This document shows, piece after piece, positions 45,952 through 53,390 of a stretch of DNA of 64,000 nt. Source of the DNA: Streptococcus salivarius (lineage in GTDB: Bacteria > Bacillota > Bacilli > Lactobacillales > Streptococcaceae); assembly GCF_009738225.1 (NCBI RefSeq), contig NZ_CP018187.1, positions 1,684,501 to 1,748,500 on the forward strand. The letters run 5' to 3'. A program made the position numbers and the translations under genes. Under the pieces are notes generated by a model. It was not told the DNA's origin and made no database searches. It saw nothing but the letters and a program-made list of their open reading frames with translations. Each line of letters begins with the position of its first letter. Position 1 is the stretch's first letter.

Positions 45952-46691
45952 TGGCTGAATTGAAAATCGATGTGCAGGACTTGCACAAATCATACGGCGA
46001 CAATGAAGTCCTTAAAGGCATTGACGCCAAATTCTACGAAGGTGACGTTGTATGTATCATCGGTCCTTCAGGTTCAGGTAAATCAACCTTCCTTCGTACC
46101 CTTAACCTACTTGAGACAGTGACATCTGGTAAAGTAGTCGTTGATGGCTATGAATTATCAGACCCTAAGACAGACCTTGACAAAGCCCGTGAAAATATCG
46201 GGATGGTCTTCCAACATTTCAACCTCTTCCCACACATGACAGTCCTTGAAAACGTAACATTTGCACCTGTTGAACTTGGACGTATGAACAAGGAAGAAGC
46301 TGATAAATTAGCTATGGATCTTCTTGATCGTGTTGGACTTGCTGACAAAGCCGATGCTACACCTGATAGCTTGTCAGGTGGACAAAAACAACGTGTGGCA
46401 ATTGCACGTGGTTTGGCAATGAATCCTGATATCATGCTCTTTGACGAACCTACTTCTGCCCTTGACCCCGAAATGGTCGGAGACGTTCTTAACGTTATGA
46501 AAGAATTGGCAGAGCAAGGTATGACCATGATTATCGTTACTCACGAAATGGGATTTGCCCGTCAAGTTGCCAACCGAGTAATCTTTACTGCGGACGGTGA
46601 GTTCCTCGAAGATGGTACTCCAGATCAAATCTTTGATAACCCACAACACCCACGTTTGAAAGAATTCTTGGACAAGGTTCTAAACGCCTAA
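45951..46691 (+). CDS. glnQ: Glutamine ABC transporter ATP-binding protein
   Basis: ATPase partner of GlnP, 246 residues: Walker [18 protein letters not shown], signature [17 protein letters not shown], Walker [20 protein letters not shown]-loop [13 protein letters not shown]. These are the usual features of polar amino-acid uptake ATPases. It overlaps glnP by one base and ends at a strong terminator. Being the only uptake ATPase in the window, it is also a conceivable partner for the three orphan binding proteins. Confidence 0.95.
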   Translation: MAELKIDVQDLHKSYGDNEVLKGIDAKFYEGDVVCIIGPSGSGKSTFLRTLNLLETVTSGKVVVDGYELSDPKTDLDKARENIGMVFQHFNLFPHMTVLENVTFAPVELGRMNKEEADKLAMDLLDRVGLADKADATPDSLSGGQKQRVAIARGLAMNPDIMLFDEPTSALDPEMVGDVLNVMKELAEQGMTMIIVTHEMGFARQVANRVIFTADGEFLEDGTPDQIFDNPQHPRLKEFLDKVLNA

Positions 46692-46697
46692 TCATTA

Positions 46698-46729
46698 AAA
46701 CAGCTACTTCGACTGAAGTAGCTGTTTTT
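46698..46729 (+). terminator. glnPQ terminator
   Basis: Perfect 13-bp stem around CAGCTACTTC/GAAGTAGCTG with loop GACT, followed by T5. Confidence 0.92.
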
Positions 46730-46750
46730 GATTGCCATTTTGGATAAGAA

Positions 46751-46781
46751 AAACAGAGCAAGTGCTAGACTTGCTCTGTTT
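46751..46781 (-). terminator. Terminator containing the stop codon of the small protein gene
   Basis: Perfect 13-bp stem around AGAGCAAGT/ACTTGCTCT. The TAG stop at 46765-46767 lies in the loop. Confidence 0.82.
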
Positions 46782-46962
46782 CTTCATTTAATTCAGGGTG
46801 TTTTGCTGCTTCTTCCCTTGCCAAGCGTTCACGCTCAAGACGGAGTTTTCGGTTAGGATTTAAGCGCGTAAAGAGTTCTTCAAGTTTCTTTGGATTCCAA
46901 ACATCGGCCGCAGAAACAAAATTTCCATCTTTATCCCTAAAGGATATCGGTTTATCTCCCAT
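46765..46962 (-). CDS. Conserved hypothetical small protein
   Basis: Not recognised as a named family. The 65-residue, highly charged soluble protein starts MGDKPISFRDKDGNFVSAAD and ends in a Glu-rich helix (LRLERERLAREEAAKHPELN). A ribosome site (GAGG) and an ordinary ATG are present, and the stop codon lies inside a terminator loop, so a real gene is likely. Similar small proteins occur in streptococci. It stands alone between glnPQ and obgE. Confidence 0.72.
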   Translation of the reverse strand: MGDKPISFRDKDGNFVSAADVWNPKKLEELFTRLNPNRKLRLERERLAREEAAKHPELNEETEQV

Positions 46963-47089
46963 TGTAAACCTCTTATTTCAATATTTTAATATTCACCAAC
47001 TTCACGTAGTTAGTAAGGTTGCTTGGCAGACCGCCATAGCGACTGGCCTAGACTATCTTGTGCTTCAGCACTTAGAGAGTCTTTCAACG

Positions 47090-48403
47090 TCAATCCACAA
47101 ACTCAAACTCGAAGTTACCGATACGAACGATGTCGCCATCCTTAGCACCACGTTCACGAAGCGCTTCATCAACTCCCATACCACGCAATTGACGTGCAAA
47201 TTTCATGATAGATTCGTCACGTTCCATGTTAGTCATGACAAAGAGTTTTTCAAGTTTCTCACCAGAAAGTACCCATGAGGCATCGTCGTCACGGCTAATT
47301 TCAAATGGACGTTCATCCTCGTTAAAGCCGTAGTACACTTCTTCTTGTTCCATATCGTCTTCGCTATAAAGCAAGAATTCATCAGTCTCATCAAGCAACT
47401 CTGCAGTAGCTTCCAAGAGATTTTCCAAACCTTGGTGAGCCAAACTTGAAATTGGGAAAATTTGTGGTAACTCATCAAATTCATCATAGTTAGCAGCCAA
47501 TTTTTCCTTAAACTCTTTCAAGTTTTCCTCAGCCCCAGGCATGTCCATCTTATTAGCCACAATAATTTGTGGACGTTCCATCAAGCGAAGGTTGTAAGTT
47601 TCCAACTCTTTGTTAATTTGAAGATAATCCTCGTAAGGATCACGCCCTTCACTTGCTGACATATCAATCACATGAAGGATAACACGTGTACGCTCAATGT
47701 GGCGAAGGAACTGTGTTCCCAAACCAACACCCTGGCTAGCCCCCTCAATCAACCCTGGAAGGTCAGCCAAGGCAAAGCTCTCACCTGACTTCGTACGAAC
47801 CATCCCCAAGTTAGGAACAATTGTCGTAAAGTGATAGGCACCAATCTTTGGTTTTGCTGCTGTTACCACACTGAGAATCGTTGATTTACCAACGGATGGG
47901 AAACCAACCAAACCAACATCCGCCAAAATCTTCAATTCCAATTGAAGTTCACGTTCTTCACCTGGTTCACCATTTTCAGCGATTTCGGGAGCAGGGTTAC
48001 GAGGTGTCGCAAAACGGATATTTCCACGTCCACCACGTCCACCGTGAGCAACGACAAACTCTTGGCCATCCTCAACCATATCAGTAATAACCTTGCCTGT
48101 CTCAGCATCACGCACCGTTGTACCAGGCGGGATACTAACGATGAGGTCTTCAGCACCTCGACCGTGCATTCCCTTAGTCATCCCTTTTTCGCCATTCTTA
48201 GCCTTGAATTTACGATTATAACGGAAATCCATAAGGGTACGTAAGCCTTCGTCAACTTTGAAAATGACTGAGCCACCCTTACCACCGTCACCGCCCCAAG
48301 GACCGCCATTGGGTACATATTTCTCACGACGGAAGGCAACCATCCCGTCACCACCACGACCAGCTTTGACACTAATCTTGGCTGTATCTAAAAACATACT
48401 CAT
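47090..48403 (-). CDS. obgE: GTPase Obg/CgtA
   Basis: Essential ribosome-associated GTPase, 437 residues. The glycine-rich Obg fold is at about 1-158 ([31 protein letters not shown]). The G domain has P-loop [22 protein letters not shown] and NKMDMPG. A C-terminal OCT domain follows from about 360 ([20 protein letters not shown]). I chose the ATG at 48403 (MSMFLDTAK), the family start; the frame is open further upstream without a ribosome site. Preceded by a small DUF4044 gene with a terminator between. Confidence 0.97.
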   Translation of the reverse strand: MSMFLDTAKISVKAGRGGDGMVAFRREKYVPNGGPWGGDGGKGGSVIFKVDEGLRTLMDFRYNRKFKAKNGEKGMTKGMHGRGAEDLIVSIPPGTTVRDAETGKVITDMVEDGQEFVVAHGGRGGRGNIRFATPRNPAPEIAENGEPGEERELQLELKILADVGLVGFPSVGKSTILSVVTAAKPKIGAYHFTTIVPNLGMVRTKSGESFALADLPGLIEGASQGVGLGTQFLRHIERTRVILHVIDMSASEGRDPYEDYLQINKELETYNLRLMERPQIIVANKMDMPGAEENLKEFKEKLAANYDEFDELPQIFPISSLAHQGLENLLEATAELLDETDEFLLYSEDDMEQEEVYYGFNEDERPFEISRDDDASWVLSGEKLEKLFVMTNMERDESIMKFARQLRGMGVDEALRERGAKDGDIVRIGNFEFEFVD

Positions 48404-48476
48404 CTCTATTTCTCTCTTTCTGATTTGTATGCCATGTACAAATTCAATCACAAACGAAAGAATTTCCGACATACAC

Positions 48477-48497
48477 AAAAAAACGCTTGATAGCGTC
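48477..48497 (-). terminator. Terminator of the DUF4044 gene
   Basis: Stem ACGCT/AGCGT with four-base loop directly after the stop, followed by T7 on the minus strand. Confidence 0.75.
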
Positions 48498-48626
48498 TTA
48501 AAGGACAGCTGCGACTGCTTGGAAAATCAATGCCCCAACTGTTACTAATAGCATAATCAAAACGACCAATACTGTTAGACGTTCAAAAAATGATTTCTTA
48601 CGTGGTCCGTTATCTCCAAATGCCAC
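48498..48626 (-). CDS. DUF4044 family small membrane protein
   Basis: A 42-residue protein starting at a GTG (48626) with GAGGT eight bases upstream. It reads [20 protein letters not shown], followed by a single hydrophobic helix rich in Val, Leu and Ala. This is the streptococcal DUF4044 plan: short basic N-terminus and one membrane helix. No function is known. It lies between rsuA and obgE with its own terminator. Confidence 0.82.
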   Translation of the reverse strand: MAFGDNGPRKKSFFERLTVLVVLIMLLVTVGALIFQAVAAVL

Positions 48627-48707
48627 TTGAATTTACCTCGTTTTTTCTTCTAATATTTCACAATAATAGTAACAAAAATCTGCCTATTTCGCAACTCTTA
48701 GACTAGC

Positions 48708-49439
48708 TTAAGCCAAAGGAATTCCAAAAACCGTTAAAGCTTCCAACTCCTCCTCGGTCAAACGTCGCCAAGCACCGACTTCTAAATCATTGGGCAGGCT
48801 TAAAGGCCCCATACTTAGACGTTGTAACTCTGTCACTTCCTTACCACAAGCTGCTACCATACGCTTAACCTGATGAAATTTCCCTTCAGCAATGGTAATC
48901 TGAACCAGGCTAGTCCCAATAGCCCTATCTACTGAAATAATCTCTAGTTTAGCTGGTTGGCAAGTGTGATCTTTGAGTTCAATTCCTTTTTCAAAAGCCA
49001 GAATATCCTCCTGATCCATGATTCCATCAACCTTAACCCGATAAATCTTATCAACATGTTTCTTTGGAGACAGCATAGCGTGAGCTAAATCGCCATTATT
49101 GGTCAAAAGCAGGAGACCGTGAGTATCAATATCCAAACGTCCAACAGGAAAGACCTGCTTATGTCTAGCTGTATCATCCAGTAAATCAAGCACTGTCTTG
49201 TGACGAGCATCCTCCGTCGCTGAAATGACACCCTGAGGCTTATTTAAAAGATAGTAAACAAAGGTCTCGTGTGTTAATGCTTGACCTTGAAAAGCAATCT
49301 GGTCTTGATTCTCATCAATCTGAGTCTTGGGCGACGTCTCCACCTGACCATTTACGGTCACTTGCTTCTTTTTGAGAAAGGTCTTGACTTGACTGCGACT
49401 ACCAACACCACAATCAACCAAAAACTTATCCAGACGCAT
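48708..49439 (-). CDS. rsuA: 16S rRNA pseudouridine synthase RsuA
   Basis: Makes a pseudouridine in 16S rRNA (U516 in E. coli numbering). The 243-residue protein has an N-terminal S4 domain (MRLDKFLVDCGVGSRSQVK) and the RsuA-family core: LNKPQGVISATEDARHKTVL, FPVGRLDIDTHGLLLLTNNGD with the catalytic Asp, and EGKFHQVKRMVAACGKEVTEL. It directly follows the effector-binding-domain gene (no gap), in an apparent three-gene operon with the thioesterase. Confidence 0.93.
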   Translation of the reverse strand: MRLDKFLVDCGVGSRSQVKTFLKKKQVTVNGQVETSPKTQIDENQDQIAFQGQALTHETFVYYLLNKPQGVISATEDARHKTVLDLLDDTARHKQVFPVGRLDIDTHGLLLLTNNGDLAHAMLSPKKHVDKIYRVKVDGIMDQEDILAFEKGIELKDHTCQPAKLEIISVDRAIGTSLVQITIAEGKFHQVKRMVAACGKEVTELQRLSMGPLSLPNDLEVGAWRRLTEEELEALTVFGIPLA

Positions 49440-50414
49440 CTATACTTCCTCCTTTATTGGAATCCAAACTTCCATCTCATAATCTTCAGCCTGACGATTC
49501 CCTGGTGGATAAACCTCTACAGTTGGCTGATCAATCATTTCAAAATGTTTCTTAGCATAATGAAAACTCTCCCAAACAGCTGCTGTTGCAGGCCCTCTAA
49601 GTTTAAAAACTGCATAAGTAGCCGGTGCAAGAGCAATCATTTCCATACTATCATCCTCACCAGCCAAGGCCGTTACATAAGTCTTGCGACTACCATCATT
49701 GATCCGAATACCATAGGTAGGAACAGCCAAATCATCTTGTTCTGCCAAAAAGGACACCCAAAGGAAGTCTGTTGGCTTACCTAGTTCCTCGCCTTCAAAA
49801 GCCATCCCTGAAAAACTCAAAAATCCCTTTCGAACAACCTTCACATCATAACGAACGGTTACTAAATCCAGCTTTTGAATCACCTTTTTCAGTTTTGTCA
49901 GTTCAACTGGAATCTCATCCGCTAGGACATAGGAAATCTTTTCTACAAATGCTTCTTTTTCAGCATTACCAGAACCTATAGGAACCAAGACCCAATCTTC
50001 TGCTGTAACACTTTGATCTTCACAAAGGTAGGTAAAGCGTTTTCCCCCTTCGTTAAAAGACACATCAGCTAAACGAAAAAGGGGCTCAGGCAAATCGACA
50101 ACCACCATCTCAAGCCCCTTTGCCTGAAACAAGAGCTCCTGATCCCTTACACGCACCTTCATAGCCAAGCTATCACTATCAATAGAAAAGCTGTTAGCCG
50201 AGTCCATTACAGACTGGAAGAAGGCCTGGTGTAACCCTGAAAAAGTCCAGACAGCATGCCAACGACACATCATCTCATAATCATCAATGGTCACAAGAAG
50301 AGAGAGCTCCTGCTGGTCTGACGCATAAGAATAGGCTTGAACGCTCAATTGGTCTGGTGTCAGGTAGTCATTAACAAAGACCGCAAAGTCATCCATGGTT
50401 TGAAAATCTGACAT
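49440..50414 (-). CDS. GyrI-like effector-binding-domain protein with unknown N-terminal half
   Basis: A 324-residue soluble protein. The C-terminal ~150 residues (VRYDVKVVRKGFLSFSGMAFE to YEMEVWIPIKEEV) match the GyrI-like/Bacterial transcription activator effector-binding fold in pattern, including the closing EVWIPI strand. The N-terminal ~170 residues show no known domain and no helix-turn-helix, so it is not an ordinary MerR/AraC regulator. It follows the thioesterase gene by 13 bases and directly precedes rsuA. Small-molecule binding is likely; ligand unknown. Confidence 0.72.
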   Translation of the reverse strand: MSDFQTMDDFAVFVNDYLTPDQLSVQAYSYASDQQELSLLVTIDDYEMMCRWHAVWTFSGLHQAFFQSVMDSANSFSIDSDSLAMKVRVRDQELLFQAKGLEMVVVDLPEPLFRLADVSFNEGGKRFTYLCEDQSVTAEDWVLVPIGSGNAEKEAFVEKISYVLADEIPVELTKLKKVIQKLDLVTVRYDVKVVRKGFLSFSGMAFEGEELGKPTDFLWVSFLAEQDDLAVPTYGIRINDGSRKTYVTALAGEDDSMEMIALAPATYAVFKLRGPATAAVWESFHYAKKHFEMIDQPTVEVYPPGNRQAEDYEMEVWIPIKEEV

Positions 50415-50427
50415 AAACGCTCCTTTT

Positions 50428-50811
50428 TTATTCCTCGACCGAGCCTGTCACATACATGGTAAATGTAGCCCTTGTAAGGATTTTCTCTTCCTGATTAGTA
50501 ACGACAACTTCCACCACCTTAGTCGTCTTACCATTATGAACACACAGGCCTTCAATCTTGAGTTGGTCAGACAAATGCCCTGCCTTGAGATAATTGATAT
50601 TAGACTGAAGCGTCACCGCATAGTCGCCTGTTGAAATGGCCACGAGCCCTGCGACCTGATCACAAAGCGTAAACAAATACCCCCCGTGAGCATTACCAAA
50701 ATAATTCAGGGACTTCTCAACCACCTTAGTTGTCACGATGACATGTCCCGTTTCAAATAGTTCTTCTTGAAAATTCTCAAACACACGGATTTCATGTAGT
50801 TTGTCTTGCAT
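50428..50811 (-). CDS. PaaI-type hotdog thioesterase
   Basis: A 127-residue hotdog-fold protein of the PaaI/DUF4442 group, with the active-site pattern NYFGNAHGGYLFTLCDQVAG (NxxGxxHGG..D) at about residues 37-55. Such enzymes hydrolyse acyl-CoA or aryl-CoA esters. Starts at 50811, upstream of the effector-binding-domain gene and rsuA, apparently as first gene of that transcript. Confidence 0.84.
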   Translation of the reverse strand: MQDKLHEIRVFENFQEELFETGHVIVTTKVVEKSLNYFGNAHGGYLFTLCDQVAGLVAISTGDYAVTLQSNINYLKAGHLSDQLKIEGLCVHNGKTTKVVEVVVTNQEEKILTRATFTMYVTGSVEE

Positions 50812-50904
50812 AGCAAGCCCTCCTATTGTTGCTCATTCCACACCTAGTGAAATGACACGTCTTTATCTACTAGTATAACACGAAGTTCATAAAGGATAGT
50901 AAGC

Positions 50905-51270
50905 TTATTTGGCTAAGCTAATATCAACCTGAATATCTTCACGAAAGAGCTTCTTCACTCGGCAAAAATTATCCACAAAAGCCAAGAGTTCTTGCTCATT
51001 TTCCAAAATCAAATCCTCAGGTAAATGAATGGCAAGGGTGAAATGCCCTTCTTCATAGTTGGAATCAACCTGAATAGCAAGCTCCTCGATTCCCTGATAC
51101 TTGGCAAAATAACTCTGTAGACACATGGTCACACAGGAAGCCAAGGCAATATTCACCAAGCTCATCGGTGTTTCCCCATCTTCCGTGTAGCCAAAAAGTT
51201 CCACAGGTGCTCCATAACCCTCTGAAAACGAATGGAAACGTTTGTCACCTTTAATTGTTGTTTGATACAT
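50905..51270 (-). CDS. OsmC family protein
   Basis: A 121-residue OsmC/Ohr-fold protein: YGAPVELFGYTEDGETPMSL, then ALASCVTMCLQSYFAKYQG with the Cys of the family. OsmC proteins reduce organic hydroperoxides with paired Cys residues; here the second Cys is in FCRVKKLF. Two ATGs are adjacent; the second (51270) leaves proper room to GAGGTG. An extended -10 (TGTTATAAT, 51296-51304) lies upstream. Confidence 0.85.
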   Translation of the reverse strand: MYQTTIKGDKRFHSFSEGYGAPVELFGYTEDGETPMSLVNIALASCVTMCLQSYFAKYQGIEELAIQVDSNYEEGHFTLAIHLPEDLILENEQELLAFVDNFCRVKKLFREDIQVDISLAK

Positions 51271-51449
51271 CATATCACCTCAATCTTTTTTTATTATTAT
51301 AACAAAGAGAGCCTTAAGGACCGAGCTGAACGCTTTGAAATATCTATCAAAAGAAGAAAAAGCGTAAGGGCTTTTAGCTCTTATTTTCCAATAGATTAAC
51401 CTTGTACAACACTGATATTACCGAGGGATTACAGTTGGGTAAAAACAAC

Positions 51450-51463
51450 TGGAAGCGCTTTTA
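51450..51463 (+). promoter_or_regulatory. Possible cre (CcpA) site upstream of the lipoprotein gene
   Basis: TGGAAGCGCTTTTA is close to the cre consensus TGWAANCGNTNWCA (two mismatches), next to a 6-bp inverted repeat CAGTTG/CAACTG. It lies about 55 bases before the lipoprotein start. Confidence 0.4.
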
Positions 51464-51516
51464 AAATTTCGTTTTTTCATTTAAAATGAATTTACTAAGA
51501 AAAAAGGGAGACTATT

Positions 51517-51882
51517 ATGAAAACATTTTCTAAATTAACTTTAGCCTCTGTCTCAGTTCTTGCCTTGTTGACCTTAGCAGCATGTGGCAACTCTAAAGAC
51601 AAAACTGACTCGTCATCTTCAGCACCATCATCAAGTAAGGTGACCAAAGAATCTTCTTCAACTGATTCAAGTGCTTCAGTAAAAGTCAACAAAGACGGAT
51701 CAACTGAGGTCAGCGATGGAAACGGTAACTCAGCAAAAACAAACGGTAATAATACTGTCGAAGCCAACGATAGCGAAGGTAACAGCGCAACAGTTGGTCA
51801 AGATGGCTCAGTCGACGTTAATAGCCAAGACGGTACAAATGTCAAAGTTGGATCAGACGGGACTGTCTCAATTGGTAACTAA
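51517..51882 (+). CDS. Small Ser/Asn/Asp-rich lipoprotein
   Basis: A 121-residue lipoprotein: signal MKTFSKLTLASVSVLALLTL with lipobox LAAC, then a Ser-rich, low-complexity linker (DSSSSAPSSSKVTKESSS) and a repetitive part with DGS/DGN units (NKDGSTEVSDGNGNSAKTNG, then similar). No catalytic motif. The repeats could form a short beta-solenoid or stay unfolded. It stands alone with a good ribosome site (AAGGGAG) and terminator. Function unknown. Confidence 0.83.
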   Translation: MKTFSKLTLASVSVLALLTLAACGNSKDKTDSSSSAPSSSKVTKESSSTDSSASVKVNKDGSTEVSDGNGNSAKTNGNNTVEANDSEGNSATVGQDGSVDVNSQDGTNVKVGSDGTVSIGN

Positions 51883-51892
51883 ATAAGATAAA

Positions 51893-51925
51893 AAAGGCTA
51901 GCTCTTCTGCTAGTCTATTTTTTAG
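51893..51925 (+). terminator. Terminator of the lipoprotein gene
   Basis: Stem GGCTAGC/GCTAGTC with one wobble and loop TCTTCT, followed by a T-rich tail. Confidence 0.78.
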
Positions 51926-51936
51926 ATTTAGATTGA

Positions 51937-51950
51937 TGTAAACGCTTCCT
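51937..51950 (+). promoter_or_regulatory. cre (CcpA) site upstream of the DMT transporter
   Basis: TGTAAACGCTTCCT matches the cre consensus TGWAANCGNTNWCA except near the 3' end. It lies between a TTGATG -35 and the extended -10 (TGCTATAAT, 51956-51964) of the next gene, a position for repression by sugar. Confidence 0.6.
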
Positions 51951-51997
51951 GAAAGTGCTATAATAGGCGTGGAAATCCAAATTCAGGAGGTGAGACA

Positions 51998-52888
51998 ATG
52001 AAAAATAAAATCGTCTTGGGATGTTTGGCTGCAGCGACTTGTGAGATTCTCTTTGGGCTCAGTTTTATCTTTACCAAATCTATTACAGCACAGGTCAGTG
52101 ACCTGGCTTTAATCTCTTGGCGCTTTGTCACAGCCTTCCTTTTTATCAATCTCTATTTTCTCATCAGTCGACGTCGGATAAACATTAACGGTAGAAATCT
52201 TAAACCTCTGACACGTATTGCCATCCTCAATCCGATAATCTATTTTATCTGTGAAACCATTGGCATTCGTATGACGACGGCTTCTGAAAGTGGGGCCTTT
52301 CTGGCCTGCATCCCAGTCGTTGCCCTTATCATGTCTAGCCTTATTTTAAAAGAATGGCCTAGCCGTTGGCAGGTGGTCGGTGTCATCACAACCCTCATCG
52401 GTATCATCATAGCTGTCTTTGCTGCTGGCGGTTCTACCCACTTCTCCTTGGTGGGCTACTTGATTCTAGGTCTAGCAGTCGTCTCCTACGCCCTCTATTG
52501 CGTTGATGTCGAAAGAGCCAGTCAATTTAGTAGCCTTGAGATTACCTATTTTATGCTTGCCAGTGGTTGCCTGACATTTGGACTCTTTGCACTCAGCCAA
52601 GGCTTTCTAGCAGGTGATTTGAAAGAGCTCTTGCTTCTCCCTGTGAGCAATCCAAAATTCACTATCACCATCCTTTATCAAGGCTTGGGATGCAGTGTTC
52701 TGGGCTATCTGCTATCAAATTTTGCCATCGCAAATATCGGAGTTAACCGAACAGCATCCTTTATTGGGATTTCGACAATTATCTCAATTCTAGCTGCTGT
52801 TGTCGTCTTAGGAGAACCCTTCTCGCAGCTACAAATTTTTGCAGGCATTTTAGTCGTCCTGGGCGTCTATGTGGCCAATAAAACCTAA
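51998..52888 (+). CDS. DMT-superfamily (EamA) transporter
   Basis: A 296-residue permease with ten hydrophobic segments and two EamA repeats (about 10-140 and 155-295; second repeat LSNFAIANIGVNRTASFIGI..VVLGEPFSQLQIFAGILVVLGVYV). EamA proteins export or take up amino acids and metabolites; substrate unknown. A cre-like site covers the promoter, pointing to CcpA control. AGGAGG precedes the ATG. Confidence 0.88.
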   Translation: MKNKIVLGCLAAATCEILFGLSFIFTKSITAQVSDLALISWRFVTAFLFINLYFLISRRRININGRNLKPLTRIAILNPIIYFICETIGIRMTTASESGAFLACIPVVALIMSSLILKEWPSRWQVVGVITTLIGIIIAVFAAGGSTHFSLVGYLILGLAVVSYALYCVDVERASQFSSLEITYFMLASGCLTFGLFALSQGFLAGDLKELLLLPVSNPKFTITILYQGLGCSVLGYLLSNFAIANIGVNRTASFIGISTIISILAAVVVLGEPFSQLQIFAGILVVLGVYVANKT

Positions 52889-52921
52889 AACTCTCGGGAA
52901 TTAATCTTCCGAGAGTTTTTT
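52887..52921 (+). terminator. Terminator between the DMT transporter and the HicB-like gene
   Basis: Stem AAAACTCTCGG/CCGAGAGTTTT with extra inner pairs and T6; the near-symmetric flanks let it serve both convergent genes. Confidence 0.88.
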
Positions 52922-52925
52922 AGTC

Positions 52926-53165
52926 TTAATCAAGCTCTGTTTGAATCAAAACGACGAGTTCTTCCTCATTAGGAATACTACTTACCGCAGTCGGCACAGG
53001 TAAAGGCTTATCTCCATAGCCCTTTATAATATGTGATAAAAACACAGATGCTTTGGTCATGGCAAGAGGCAAAGAATCTGCCCTAATGCTACGACCAAAG
53101 TCAGGAAAACTAATTTGATAACCTTCCTCAATCGTGTGAAAAATCGCTGGATATTCGTATAACAT
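52926..53165 (-). CDS. Solitary HicB-like protein
   Basis: A 79-residue HicB-like (partial RNase-H fold) protein: FHTIEEGYQISFPDFGRSIRADSLPLAMTKA shows the family's xxYxVxFPDFxG pattern, and the C-terminus NEEELVVLIQTELD is as usual. HicB proteins neutralise HicA toxins, but no hicA-size gene lies beside it, and the C-terminus lacks a DNA-binding domain. It may be a lone antitoxin remnant or a domesticated protein. It borders the tracrRNA region; from memory, this gene type flanks the distal end of CRISPR3 in S. thermophilus. Confidence 0.75.
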   Translation of the reverse strand: MLYEYPAIFHTIEEGYQISFPDFGRSIRADSLPLAMTKASVFLSHIIKGYGDKPLPVPTAVSSIPNEEELVVLIQTELD

Positions 53166-53252
53166 GTCTCTTCCCCCATTTCAATACTAGACTCCTCTAT
53201 GATAGGATGAGTTTGAGGAGAAGTCAACCAAAAATTGTTACAAAGAGAGAGT

Positions 53253-53340
53253 GGAACCATTCGAAACAATACAGCAAAGTTAAAAATAAGGCTTAGTCCG
53301 TATTCAACTTGAGAAAGTGGCACCGATTCGGTGCTTTTTT
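53253..53340 (+). ncRNA. Orphan type II-A tracrRNA (CRISPR3 type)
   Basis: The anti-repeat at 53253-53275 (GGAACCATTCGAAACAA..) is complementary to the CRISPR3-type repeat end (TTGTTTCGAATGGTTCC) over 22 of 23 bases. It is followed by the lower stem (GTTAAAAATAAGG), the nexus GGCTTAGTCC (53290-53299), the hairpin ACTT-GAGA-AAGT and the final hairpin GCACCG-ATT-CGGTGC with T6 (53320-53340). This is the full 3' architecture of a Cas9 tracrRNA. No cas gene or repeat array is present beside it. There is one extra A in the lower stem compared with the usual form. No convincing promoter is visible directly upstream, so expression is uncertain. Confidence 0.9.
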
Positions 53341-53349
53341 GATGCACTA

Positions 53350-53383
53350 AGAGTCCCTTGGAATTATCCAAAGGACTCTTTTT
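53350..53383 (+). terminator. Hairpin terminator after the tracrRNA
   Basis: Stem AGAGTCC-TTGG/CCAA-GGACTCT with T5 on the plus strand, a backup to the tracrRNA's own terminal hairpin; on the other strand it could fold after serB but lacks a T run. Confidence 0.72.
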
Positions 53384-53390
53384 ATCTGTT

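Noticed and set aside
53152..53162. TACGAATA on the minus strand, a second SigX-box match
   Set aside because: It lies inside codons 3-5 of the HicB-like gene and points into that gene's body; no start codon follows at a suitable distance, so chance is likely.
53253..53340. Reading the sequence as an ordinary serB terminator
   Set aside because: The structure is on the plus strand, opposite to serB, and has anti-repeat, nexus and two hairpins in tracrRNA order; a simple terminator does not explain these.
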